From Paracoccaceae bacterium (GTDB lineage: Bacteria; Pseudomonadota; Alphaproteobacteria; Rhodobacterales; Rhodobacteraceae), in assembly GCA_029265455.1 (NCBI GenBank), contig JAJUJF010000009.1, forward strand, positions 1 to 36,443: a DNA stretch of 36,443 bases, written 5' to 3'. A program made the position numbers and the translations under genes. Shown piece after piece: positions 22,872 to 32,093 of the stretch (its first letter is position 1; every line of letters starts with the position of its first letter). Under the pieces are notes generated by a model. The model was not told the origin of the DNA, did no database searches, and saw only the letters and a program-made list of their open reading frames with translations.

Positions 22872-24055
22872 GATCTCTGCTCCCGTGTGGCGAGCCGCTC
22901 CACAAGCGCCGCCAGTTCCTCGACCGCGTCCGGGCGTCCCTCCGCCCCGCTCGCCATCGCCATCGCCGCCGCCCCTTCCGGGTCGCCGAGAATCGCGGCG
23001 ATATGCCCCGCGAGGCCTGGGGAGGTCAATTCCTCCTCGCGGATCATGAAGGCGCCACCCGATTCGACGAGGCCCCGCGCATTTGCCGCCTGGTGGTCGT
23101 CCGCGGCCGCCCGGTAGGGAATGAGGATCGCCGGCCGGCCGATGGCGGTGATGTCGGCGATCGAGGAGGCACCCGCCCGGCTGATCACGAGCTGCGCCGC
23201 GACGAGCCTCTCGGGTACGTCCTCGAAGAAGGACCTCAGTTCCGCCTGCACCCCCATCTCCCGATAGAGGTCGCGCACGCGACCCATGTCCTCGGGCCGG
23301 ACCTGCTGCGCGAGGAGGAGCCGCTGCCGCATCTCCTCCGGCAGCGCCCGCACGGCCTCGGGCACGACTCGCGCGAAGAGGCCCGCGCCCTGGCTGCCGC
23401 CGATGACGAGGAGCCGGAGCGGTCCCGTTTCGGGCGGCTCGTAGGGCGCGCCCGCGCGCATCCGCACATCCGGACGCACCGGGTTGCCGGTGATCACGCC
23501 CGCCGTCCCCTCCGGCAGGTCGGTAGGCCAGGTACCGCAGGCCACCGCATCAACGCGGGTCGCGAACCAGCGGTTCACCCGGCCGAGCACGCCGTTCGCC
23601 TCGTGGATCAGCCGCGGCAGCCCGAGGAGAGTCGCCGCCGCCATCGCCGGCAGCGCCGGATAGCCGCCGAATCCGACGACGCAGGCCGGCCGCTCGCGCC
23701 GCATCGCCATGGCGCTTGACGCGATCCCGGCCGCGACCAGGCCCGGCACCATCGCCCGCCGCCAGAGCGATCCCTGCGCGAAGGATCCCGCCGCCGTCAC
23801 CTGCCGCTCGACCGCCGCCGGAAAGCCTCCGGTGTATCGCGCGCCCCGCGCGTCGGTAGCGAGGCGAACCTGCCACCCGCGCAGGAGCATCTCCTCCGCA
23901 AGCGCCTGCGCCGGGAACATGTGTCCGCCGGTGCCGCCTGCCGCGAGGACGAGAAGGGGGGCATCCGCCCGGCGGCCGAGACGCGGCACTGACGAGACCC
24001 GGGGCTCCGGCCCGGCCCCGCCCTGCGGGCGCATGTCGAGACGGGAAATGTTCAC
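22868..24055 (-). CDS. murG: UDP-N-acetylglucosamine--lipid-linked MurNAc-pentapeptide GlcNAc transferase MurG
   Basis: [65 protein letters not shown]. Confidence 0.97.
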   Translation of the reverse strand: MNISRLDMRPQGGAGPEPRVSSVPRLGRRADAPLLVLAAGGTGGHMFPAQALAEEMLLRGWQVRLATDARGARYTGGFPAAVERQVTAAGSFAQGSLWRRAMVPGLVAAGIASSAMAMRRERPACVVGFGGYPALPAMAAATLLGLPRLIHEANGVLGRVNRWFATRVDAVACGTWPTDLPEGTAGVITGNPVRPDVRMRAGAPYEPPETGPLRLLVIGGSQGAGLFARVVPEAVRALPEEMRQRLLLAQQVRPEDMGRVRDLYREMGVQAELRSFFEDVPERLVAAQLVISRAGASSIADITAIGRPAILIPYRAAADDHQAANARGLVESGGAFMIREEELTSPGLAGHIAAILGDPEGAAAMAMASGAEGRPDAVEELAALVERLATREQRS

Positions 24056-25215
24056 CGTGGCACCCCCAGCAGTTCGTGAAGGTCATGCTGCGGCCGCCGC
24101 CGCGTCAACGCAAGCAGCGCGCCGAGGCCGAGCCCCGCCGCGATCAGCGACGAGCCGCCGTAGGAGACAAGCGGCAGCGTCATTCCCTTCGCCGGCAGCA
24201 GCCGCACCGAGACGCCGAGATTGATCAGCGCCTGCATGCCGAGGAGCACCGCAAGCCCGGTCCCGGCGAGGCGGATGAAGGTGTCACGCTCGCGCACGAG
24301 CCGGACCAGCGAACGCACGACGATGGTCAGATAGAGCCCCATCACCAGCACGCAGAGGAGGAGGCCGAACTCCTCGGCGGCAACGGCGATGATGAAGTCG
24401 GTATGGGCATCCGGCAGCGTCCATTTCACCGTGCCGTTGCCGACGCCCACGCCGAAGATGCCGCCTTCCTGGATCGCATTCGTCGCGTAGCCGATCTGGG
24501 TGCGCGGATCGACCTCGGTGGTAAGGAAGCCGTCGATCCGCCGTGCCACATGTTCGGAACTCTGGTAGGCGGCCCAGCCGAAGGCGAGGACGCTGCCGCC
24601 CACCGCTCCGAGCAGGAGGAGCGAGGCGCCGGCCGCGAAATACATCAGACCCCAGGTGGCGATCACGAGGCCCGCCTGACCGAAATCCGGCTGCACCGCG
24701 AGAAGCGCCGTCAGCACCACCGCCACCACGAGCGAGATCGCCCGTCCCGGCGGTCCGTCGATATCGTGGCTTGCCGCCAGCACCCACCCGGTGAAGATCG
24801 CGAAGGCGGGCTTGAGGAATTCCGATGGCTGCACCGAAATCACCTTCAGCGAATACCAGCGCACCGCGCCCTTGCCGAAATCGGTGCCGAAGACCGGCAG
24901 GAAGACGAGTGCCAGCACCGCCACGGCGAAGATGATCACGCCCCCGCGCCTGATCCTCACCGGATCGAGCATCGACACCGACACCATCACGGCAAGGGCG
25001 GCAAGGCCGAAGAACGCCTGCCGGTAGACGTAGTGGAAATGGTCGAGCCCGTTCCTCACCGCCAGCGGCGGCGAGGCGGCGAGCGCGAGCAGCATGCCGA
25101 CGAGGAACAGGCCGAAGATCGCCGCAAGCGACCAGCGGTCGATCGTGCGCCACCATTCCGGCAGGATCGCCTCGCCCTGCCGCGCCGGCTGGGCGCGGAA
25201 GACCATTTCGGTCAT
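24052..25215 (-). CDS. ftsW: SEDS family peptidoglycan polymerase FtsW
   Basis: Multi-TM; QPSEFLKPAFAIFTGWVLA; LLPAKGMTLPLVSYGGSSLIAAGLGLG. Confidence 0.96.
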   Translation of the reverse strand: MTEMVFRAQPARQGEAILPEWWRTIDRWSLAAIFGLFLVGMLLALAASPPLAVRNGLDHFHYVYRQAFFGLAALAVMVSVSMLDPVRIRRGGVIIFAVAVLALVFLPVFGTDFGKGAVRWYSLKVISVQPSEFLKPAFAIFTGWVLAASHDIDGPPGRAISLVVAVVLTALLAVQPDFGQAGLVIATWGLMYFAAGASLLLLGAVGGSVLAFGWAAYQSSEHVARRIDGFLTTEVDPRTQIGYATNAIQEGGIFGVGVGNGTVKWTLPDAHTDFIIAVAAEEFGLLLCVLVMGLYLTIVVRSLVRLVRERDTFIRLAGTGLAVLLGMQALINLGVSVRLLPAKGMTLPLVSYGGSSLIAAGLGLGALLALTRRRPQHDLHELLGVPR

Positions 25216-25448
25216 CGGGAAGTACTCATCTGCCTCGTGCCTCGGTTCCGCCCGAACTTGCCGCCGGCGCGGGATTTTGGACGTACCCTATTCCTTTTCC
25301 GCCGGCTCCGCCAGCATTTCACGCGGGAAGCGGAGATTCGCCGAAAATTCCGCACGTTCCTCGTGCACCGTTGTTCCGGCCCGCCCCTGCGAGGCTGCGG
25401 CCCCGCCCGCCCGAGGTCCGGCGGCCACCGCAGCACTGTCGCGCGGGT

Positions 25449-26063
25449 TCAGCGCCGCTCGGCAAGCCACACCGAATGGCGATCACAGTCCGGATCCTCG
25501 GCAATGAAGGCGCGGACGACGAGGCCGGCCTCCTCCATCACCCCCGCGTAATCCGCAGGCGACAGACTGGCATGATAGACGGGCAGTCCGCCGACACTGC
25601 CCACCGCCTCGCTCGCGTCCGGCCCGCTCGTGAAGAGGAGCGCGCCCCCCCTCTCGAGATGGCGGGCGAAGACCGGGAACATGGCCCGCTGGTCGTCGGC
25701 GGCGAGATGGAAGAAACTGTCCCAGGCAATGATGCCGCCGAAGCGCCGGCCGAGATCGAGATGCCGCATGTCGGCCCTGATCCACTCGCCCCCGGGCCAG
25801 CGCCGGCGGCAGATCGCGAGCATCGCCTCGGCGATGTCCACCCCGGTCACCCGGTAGCCGGCATCGATCAGCCAGCGCCCGATCGGCTCGCCCGAGCCGC
25901 AGCCGAGATCGAGCACCGCGCTTCCCGGCGCCACCCGTGCGCGGAACCGCTCGAGCCAGCTCCGCTCGAAGAGGACGCGCGTCCGGCCCCGGTCCCATTC
26001 CCGGGCCACCCGTTCATAGACCTCAGGGATCTCTCCCGGCGTCCCCGGCTCAGCCTTCGACAT
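25449..26063 (-). CDS. Class I SAM-dependent methyltransferase
   Basis: [41 protein letters not shown] (motif I and post-I); ATG at 26063 overlaps the murD 3' end by 14 bp. Confidence 0.88.
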   Translation of the reverse strand: MSKAEPGTPGEIPEVYERVAREWDRGRTRVLFERSWLERFRARVAPGSAVLDLGCGSGEPIGRWLIDAGYRVTGVDIAEAMLAICRRRWPGGEWIRADMRHLDLGRRFGGIIAWDSFFHLAADDQRAMFPVFARHLERGGALLFTSGPDASEAVGSVGGLPVYHASLSPADYAGVMEEAGLVVRAFIAEDPDCDRHSVWLAERR

Positions 26064-27453
26064 GCGCGCGCACCAGCGCCTCGAAGGCCTCGCCCCGCGC
26101 CTCGAAATCCGTGAACTGATCGAAACTCGCGCAGGCAGGCGCAAGCAATACGGTCTCGCCCTCCTCCGCCTCCGCGAGAGCCCGCGCCACCGCGACATCG
26201 AGCGTTCCGCTCACCTCATGCGGCACCTCGCCGAGCGTCCGCGCGAACTCCTCTGCCGCCGCGCCGATCAGGTAGGCCTTCGCCACCCGCCCGAAGAGCG
26301 GCCGCAGGCTCTCGATCCCGCCCGCCTTCGCCTCCCCGCCCACGATCCAGCGCACGCGTTCGAACGTGCCGAGCGACTTCGCCGCCGAATCGGCATTGGT
26401 CGCCTTCGAGTCGTTGACGATCCGCACGCCCCTCACGGTCGCGATCGTCTGCGCCCGGTGCCGCAGGCCGGTGAAACTGGCCAGCCCCGGCTCGATCTGC
26501 CGCGGGCCGAGGCCGAGCGCCCGCGCCGCGGCATAGGCGGCGCAGGCGTTCTGGTGGTTGTGCATCCCCGGCAGCGCCAGCATCGGCCGCAGATCGATCG
26601 ACGCCATCTGCCGGCCGCCGCGCCACTCCGCGAGGAAGCCCCGGCGCGCGAAGATGTTCCAGCCGCCATCCGCGAGCTTGCGCGTCGCCACCCGGATCAC
26701 CGGCTCGCCGCTTCCGGCCTGCTCGCGCATGACATTGGCGAGGAACCGTCCCTCCTTCTCGTCGACGCCGATCACCGACCGCCCCGGCCCCCCCTGCGTG
26801 AAGAGCCGCCGCTTTGCCGCGAAATATCCGCCGATCCCGCCGTGGCGGTCGAGATGATCAGGCGAGAGATTGAGAAAGACCGCGATATCGGGCTGCAGCG
26901 CGCGGGCGAGCTCGATCTGGTAGGACGAGAGCTCGAGCACCGTCACCTGCCCGTCCTCCGCCGGAGCGAGGTCGAGGACACCGCGGCCTATGTTGCCGCC
27001 CATCTGCACCGGCCGCCCGGCCTCGCGCAGGACATGGGCGAGAAGCGCCGTCGTCGTCGACTTGCCGTTCGACCCGGTGATCGCCACCACCTGCGGCGTG
27101 CGGTCGAACTCCGCCCAGGCCTCGGTCGCGTAGGAGCGGAAGAAGAGGCCGACATCGTTGTCGACCGCGACCCCCGCCTCCCAGGCCGCGGCAACCACGG
27201 GATGCGGCTCGGGGTAGAGATGCGGGATCCCCGGCGAGACGATCAGCGCCTTGACGCCCTCGAGCGCGTTCGCCCGGCGCAGATCGCGAATCTCCGTATC
27301 CTCCGCCGCAGCCGCCTCGCGCGCCGCCTCGCGGTCGTCCCAGGCGACGACCTCCGCGCCGCCCTCGCGCAGCGCCCGCACCGCCGGCAGGCCCGACCGC
27401 CCGAGGCCGAGCACCGCGACCCTGTCGCCGGCATAACCGCGGACCGGGATCAT
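26050..27453 (-). CDS. murD: UDP-N-acetylmuramoyl-L-alanine--D-glutamate ligase
   Basis: [60 protein letters not shown]. Confidence 0.97.
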   Translation of the reverse strand: MIPVRGYAGDRVAVLGLGRSGLPAVRALREGGAEVVAWDDREAAREAAAAEDTEIRDLRRANALEGVKALIVSPGIPHLYPEPHPVVAAAWEAGVAVDNDVGLFFRSYATEAWAEFDRTPQVVAITGSNGKSTTTALLAHVLREAGRPVQMGGNIGRGVLDLAPAEDGQVTVLELSSYQIELARALQPDIAVFLNLSPDHLDRHGGIGGYFAAKRRLFTQGGPGRSVIGVDEKEGRFLANVMREQAGSGEPVIRVATRKLADGGWNIFARRGFLAEWRGGRQMASIDLRPMLALPGMHNHQNACAAYAAARALGLGPRQIEPGLASFTGLRHRAQTIATVRGVRIVNDSKATNADSAAKSLGTFERVRWIVGGEAKAGGIESLRPLFGRVAKAYLIGAAAEEFARTLGEVPHEVSGTLDVAVARALAEAEEGETVLLAPACASFDQFTDFEARGEAFEALVRAHVEG

Positions 27454-27977
27454 TCAGAAGTTTCCGCTTGTTCGTGCACGGGCAGAAGGTGCCAGGCATT
27501 TCGATAAGGCGCCAGCCATCCTTCAGGGTAAGGATTCGGTTCTGGCCGAAAAACTCGATCATAATTTGGCAGCAAGCGACGGACGTTGCTGTCTCTTCGG
27601 GTGCGGCCATCGCGTCCGGGGTTTCTAAGCCAAACCGCGTGACTCCTGCTGACAACCTCGGCAACCATGGCACTCGGGATGACATATATTTCCGGTCGCT
27701 CCCGTTCGGTGCCCCCAAAGTCGACAAAGCAGTAGAATAGTGCGTCAGAGCAGAGACGCTCGTGCTTGACGCTCATGTGCCACCCTCCGTCTCCGCCTCG
27801 ACCCGAGCGAGTCTTGACTTGGATTGAGCACAAACAGTTCCCCTCGGTATCAGCAACGATGATGTCCATGTTGGGCACACCCGCAGGCGCAAGAGCTGCT
27901 ATGTATCCACGCCTCAGTAGCTCCGACATAACATAGTGCTCGCCTGCCGCGCCGAGTAATGAAGTTGTAGATACCAT
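27450..27977 (-). CDS. PD-(D/E)XK nuclease-like protein inserted between mraY and murD
   Basis: 175-aa [21 protein letters not shown] (Glu helix), [12 protein letters not shown] (Asp), CSIQVKTR (QxK). Locally lower GC than neighbours; stop overlaps the murD ATG as ATGA. Start uncertain (no clear Shine-Dalgarno). Confidence 0.75.
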   Translation of the reverse strand: MVSTTSLLGAAGEHYVMSELLRRGYIAALAPAGVPNMDIIVADTEGNCLCSIQVKTRSGRGGDGGWHMSVKHERLCSDALFYCFVDFGGTERERPEIYVIPSAMVAEVVSRSHAVWLRNPGRDGRTRRDSNVRRLLPNYDRVFRPEPNPYPEGWLAPYRNAWHLLPVHEQAETSE

Positions 27978-27994
27978 TATACTTATTCTGCACT

Positions 27995-28013
27995 AAGCTG
28001 CCTACCGCAGCTT
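27995..28013 (-). repeat. Inverted repeat straddling the mraY stop codon
   Basis: AAGCTGC-CTACC-GCAGCTT: 7-bp perfect arms, 5-nt loop; the loop contains the mraY TAG stop on the minus strand. No U-tract follows. Confidence 0.6.
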
Positions 28014-29087
28014 GAGCGTGGCCAGCCCGATCAGCGCGAGGATGATCGAGACGATCCAGAACCGGATCACGATCTGCGGCTCGGCCCAGCCCTTCTTCTC
28101 GAAATGGTGGTGGATCGGCGCCATCAGGAAGACCCGCTTCTGCGTCCGCTTGAAATAGAGCACCTGGATGATGACCGACAGCGCCTCGACCACGAAGAGG
28201 CCTCCGACGATCGCGAGCACGATCTCGTGCTTGGTCGCCACCGCGATCGCGCCGAGCGCACCCCCGAGCGCGAGCGAGCCGGTATCCCCCATGAACACTG
28301 CCGCCGGCGGCGCGTTGTACCAGAGGAACCCGAGGCCACCGCCGAGGAGCGCCGCGACGAAGACCGCGATCTCGCCGGTGCCCGGCACGTAATGCACGTC
28401 GAGATACTCGGTGAAGTCCACCCTGCCCACCGCATAGGCGATGATGCCGAGCGACGCCGCCGCGATCATCACCGGCATGATCGCGAGGCCGTCGAGCCCG
28501 TCGGTGAGATTCACCGCATTCGCCGAACCGACGATGACCAGCATCGCGAATGGCACGAAGGCCCAGCCGAGGTCGAGGAGCAGCGTCTTGAACACCGGAA
28601 AGGCGAGCTGCCCCGTCAGCGGTTCGGGATGGAGCCACATCGCCCAGGCCCCCGCCACCAGAGCCACGCCGAAGCCGATCGCCAGGCGCAGCCGCCCCGA
28701 CACGCCGGCATGGGTCTGTTTCGTCACCTTGGCATAATCGTCCGCGAAGCCGATCAGCCCGAAGGCGAGCGTCACGAACAGCACCATCCACACATAGCCG
28801 TTGTCCCAGCGCGCCCAGAGGAGCGTCGCCACCACCACCGCGGAGAGGATCAGCAGCCCCCCCATCGTCGGCGTGCCGGCCTTGGTCAGGAGATGACTCG
28901 CCGGGCCATCCTCCCGGATCGGCTGGCCCCGCCCCTGTCGCAGCCTCAGGAGATTGATGAGCGGCGGGCCGAACAGGAAGCCGAAAACGAGCGCCGTGAA
29001 GAATGCCCCGCCGGCCCGGAAGGTGATGTAGCGGAACAGGTTGAAGATGCTGACGTTCTGCGACAGCTCCGCGAAATAGTAGAACAT
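28002..29087 (-). CDS. mraY: Phospho-N-acetylmuramoyl-pentapeptide-transferase
   Basis: [64 protein letters not shown]. Confidence 0.98.
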   Translation of the reverse strand: MFYYFAELSQNVSIFNLFRYITFRAGGAFFTALVFGFLFGPPLINLLRLRQGRGQPIREDGPASHLLTKAGTPTMGGLLILSAVVVATLLWARWDNGYVWMVLFVTLAFGLIGFADDYAKVTKQTHAGVSGRLRLAIGFGVALVAGAWAMWLHPEPLTGQLAFPVFKTLLLDLGWAFVPFAMLVIVGSANAVNLTDGLDGLAIMPVMIAAASLGIIAYAVGRVDFTEYLDVHYVPGTGEIAVFVAALLGGGLGFLWYNAPPAAVFMGDTGSLALGGALGAIAVATKHEIVLAIVGGLFVVEALSVIIQVLYFKRTQKRVFLMAPIHHHFEKKGWAEPQIVIRFWIVSIILALIGLATLKLR

Positions 29088-29093
29088 GTACGA

Positions 29094-30539
29094 TCAGTTC
29101 CCAGTGCCGGCCGGCGGCCGCGCCGAGCCGAGCCGCCGCAGCGCCTCGACCACCATCGCGATCCGCGACCCGTTCGAGCCCTTGACCATCGCGACATCGC
29201 CGGGGCCCACCAGCCGCCCGGCCCGCGCCGCGAGGGCCTCTGCCGTCTCGTGCCACTCTCCCCGGCGCGAAGGCGGCAGCGCCTCGTGCAGCGAACGCAT
29301 CCGCGGCCCCGCGCAATGCACGACATCGACGGCCTCCATCCCCGGCAGATCCGCGAGCCCCGCATGGAGCGCCGCCTCGTCCGGCCCGAGTTCGAGCATG
29401 TCGCCGAGGAAGGCCACCCTCCGTCCCGAGCGGCGCAGTTCGCCCGTCCCCGGCAGCTCGGTCGCGGCAAGGACCTCGAAGGCCGCTGCCATCGCCGCCG
29501 GATTCGCGTTGTAGCTCTCGTCGATCAGCATCAGCATCCCGTCGTCGTCCTCGGGGCCGAGCGGCACCTCGATCATCGCCCCGCGTCCGATCGGCGCCTG
29601 CCATTCGCCGAGCGCGAGCGCGGCGCGCGCGAGATCGGCCCCAGCCGCCTCGGCCGCCGCCAGCGCCCCGAGCGCGTTCAGCGCCAGATGCCGCCCCGGT
29701 GCGCCGAGACGGAACATCACCTCCTGTCCGCGCGCAACGGCCCTGACCGCCGTCACGCGGCCGGCGACATGGGCGTCGATCAGCCGGTAGTCGGCGTCTT
29801 TCGCCACGCCGAACCGCACCGGCTTCGCCCCTGCCGCTTCCGCCTCGCGAAGAAGGATCGTCGTGTCGGGAATGTCGGCATTGATCACCGCGACATCCCC
29901 CGGCGCGAGCCCCCGGAAGATCGCCGCCTTCTCAACCGCGATCCCGCTCACGCTCCCGAAGGCCGCAAGATGCACCGGCGCCACCGTCGTGACGATGGCG
30001 ACATGTGGCCGGGCAAGACGCGCCAGCGGCTCGATCTCGCCCGGCGCATTCATCCCGATCTCGATCACGGCCCAGGCGGCCTCCGGGTCGAGCCGAGCCA
30101 GCGTCAGCGGCACCCCCCAGTGGTTGTTGAAACTCCGCTCCGCGGCCGAGACCTCGCCCTGGGCGCCGAGGATGGTGCGCAGCATCTCCTTGGTGCCGGT
30201 CTTGCCCACCGAGCCGGTGACCGCGATCACCCGCCCGCCGAATCTCGCCCGTCCCGCCCGGCCGAGCGCCTCGAGCGCCGCCATCACCTCCGGCACGACG
30301 AGGAGCGGCGCATCCGGGGCCACGCCGTCCGGCACACGCGACACCAGCGCCGCCGCTGCTCCCCTGGCGAATGCGTCCGCCACGAAGTCATGCCCGTCCC
30401 GCACGTCGCGCAGCGCGATGAAGAGATCGCCCGGCTGCAACCGGCGTGTGTCGATGCTGACCCCGCGGGCAACCCAGTCCCGCTCCGAGCGCCCACCGGT
30501 CGCCGCCACCGCCTCGTCGCGCGTCCAGAGCTCCCTCAT
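29094..30539 (-). CDS. murF: UDP-N-acetylmuramoyl-tripeptide--D-alanyl-D-alanine ligase
   Basis: VIAVTGSVGKTGTKEMLRTIL; SFNNHWGVPLTLARL; LIDESYNANPAAMAAA. Confidence 0.97.
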   Translation of the reverse strand: MRELWTRDEAVAATGGRSERDWVARGVSIDTRRLQPGDLFIALRDVRDGHDFVADAFARGAAAALVSRVPDGVAPDAPLLVVPEVMAALEALGRAGRARFGGRVIAVTGSVGKTGTKEMLRTILGAQGEVSAAERSFNNHWGVPLTLARLDPEAAWAVIEIGMNAPGEIEPLARLARPHVAIVTTVAPVHLAAFGSVSGIAVEKAAIFRGLAPGDVAVINADIPDTTILLREAEAAGAKPVRFGVAKDADYRLIDAHVAGRVTAVRAVARGQEVMFRLGAPGRHLALNALGALAAAEAAGADLARAALALGEWQAPIGRGAMIEVPLGPEDDDGMLMLIDESYNANPAAMAAAFEVLAATELPGTGELRRSGRRVAFLGDMLELGPDEAALHAGLADLPGMEAVDVVHCAGPRMRSLHEALPPSRRGEWHETAEALAARAGRLVGPGDVAMVKGSNGSRIAMVVEALRRLGSARPPAGTGN

Positions 30540-32026
30540 GCGCCAAGCCCATCGAGCGCCGCCACCGCCACGCTCGCCTGCTCGATGTCGTCGAAGGGAA
30601 AGACCGCGTCGCCGACGATCTGGCCGGTCTCGTGGCCCTTGCCGGCGATCAGGAGCGCATCTCCTGGCTGCAGGGCATCGACCGCCGCGAGGATCGCCTC
30701 CGCCCGGTCACCGATCTCGTTCGCTTCCGGACAGCCGGCGAGGATTGCCGCCCGGATCGTGGCCGGGTCTTCCGTGCGCGGATTGTCGTCGGTGACATAG
30801 ACGACATCCGCTCCCGCCGCCGCGGCCTCGCCCATCAGCGGCCGCTTGCCGCGATCGCGGTCGCCGCCTGCGCCGAAGAGGACGATGAGCCGCCCCATCA
30901 CATGCGGCCGCAGCGCTTCGAGCGCCGTCCGCAATGCATCCGGCGTATGTGCGTAATCGACATAGACGGCCGCGCCGTTCGCCCGCACCGCCGCCCGCTC
31001 CATCCGGCCGCGCACCGCCTCGAGCGCCGGCAGCGCGGCAAAGACCGCTTCCGCCTCCATGCCGGTCGCGATGGCCAGCCCCGCCGCCACCAGCGCATTC
31101 TCCGCCTGGAAGCCGCCGATCAGTTCGAGGCGGACCTTGTGCCGCTCGCCACCATGGGAGAACAGGACCTCCTGCCCCTCCGCGTCGAACCGCCGGCCCT
31201 CGATCCGGATCGCCGCCTCCGCCGCTCCGCCGATCCCGATCACCCGCGCGCCGCGGGCCTCCGCCACCTCCCGCAAGCGCGCCGAATGGGGGTCGCCCAG
31301 ATTGATCACCGCCGCCGCGCCGCGCGGCAGCACCCGCTCGAACAGGCCGAGCTTCGCCCGGAAATAGGCCTCGAAATCGGGATGGTAGTCGAGATGATCG
31401 CGGGTGATGTTGGTGAACGCCGCCGCCGCGAGATGCACCCCGTCGAGGCGCCGCTGCTCGAGCCCGTGGCTCGATGCCTCCATCGCCGCATGGGTCACGC
31501 CCTGATCCGCGAGATCGGCGAGGAGCGAATGGAGCGTGATCGGTTCGGGCGTGGTGTGGGTGAGCGGCTGCGCGACCGCCCCCTCGACGCCGACGGTGCC
31601 GAAGTTCACCGCCCGCTCGCCGAGGGCCTCCCAGATCTGGCGGGTGAAGGAAGCAACCGAAGTCTTGCCGTTCGTCCCCGTCACCGCCACGACCACTTCC
31701 GGCTGGCGGCCGTAGAACCGCGATGCCGCGATCGCGAGGCCACGGCGCGGGTCCTCCTGCACGATGACCGGCACCCGGAGCGGACCCGCCGCCGCTTCCG
31801 CGATCTCGACGCCGCGCGGATCGGTGAGGATCGCCACCGCCCCCATCCTGAGCGCGTAGGGGACGAATTCCGCACCATGCACCCGCGTCCCCGGCAGCGC
31901 CGCGAAGAGATGTCCCGCCCGCGTCAGCCGGCTGTCGACCGAAAGGCCGGTGATCCCGGGAAGGCTTCCCGACCAGTCGCCCGCCCGGCTCGCGCCCGCG
32001 AGGAGCCCCAGCGCCTCGAATCCCAT
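30536..32026 (-). CDS. murE: UDP-N-acetylmuramoyl-L-alanyl-D-glutamate--2,6-diaminopimelate ligase
   Basis: VAVTGTNGKTSVASFTRQIWE; HAAMEASSHGLEQRRLDGV; VYVDYAHTPDALRTALEAL; VTDDNPRTEDP (DNPR, mDAP-type). Start at MGFEALG chosen (AAGGA about 7 nt upstream). Confidence 0.96.
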   Translation of the reverse strand: MGFEALGLLAGASRAGDWSGSLPGITGLSVDSRLTRAGHLFAALPGTRVHGAEFVPYALRMGAVAILTDPRGVEIAEAAAGPLRVPVIVQEDPRRGLAIAASRFYGRQPEVVVAVTGTNGKTSVASFTRQIWEALGERAVNFGTVGVEGAVAQPLTHTTPEPITLHSLLADLADQGVTHAAMEASSHGLEQRRLDGVHLAAAAFTNITRDHLDYHPDFEAYFRAKLGLFERVLPRGAAAVINLGDPHSARLREVAEARGARVIGIGGAAEAAIRIEGRRFDAEGQEVLFSHGGERHKVRLELIGGFQAENALVAAGLAIATGMEAEAVFAALPALEAVRGRMERAAVRANGAAVYVDYAHTPDALRTALEALRPHVMGRLIVLFGAGGDRDRGKRPLMGEAAAAGADVVYVTDDNPRTEDPATIRAAILAGCPEANEIGDRAEAILAAVDALQPGDALLIAGKGHETGQIVGDAVFPFDDIEQASVAVAALDGLGA

Positions 32027-32093
32027 CAGCATGTCCTTGCGATCCCGGGAGCCCATTGCGACCTCGCCGCCTCCTGCCGCGGTGGGTCCGGGG

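Noticed and set aside
27468-27740. 90-aa plus-strand ORF antisense to the inserted nuclease-like gene (possible toxin/antitoxin partner)
   Set aside because: No motif, no ribosome-binding site, wholly antisense to a better-supported ORF.
27850-29604. 584-aa minus-strand ORF overlapping mraY in another frame
   Set aside because: Frame-shifted reading of mraY/murF; Gly/Arg/Ala-rich, no domain.
28104-30800. 898-aa plus-strand ORF antisense to mraY and murF
   Set aside because: Arg/His/Pro-rich shadow frame over two well-supported genes; typical of high-GC DNA, with no recognisable domain.
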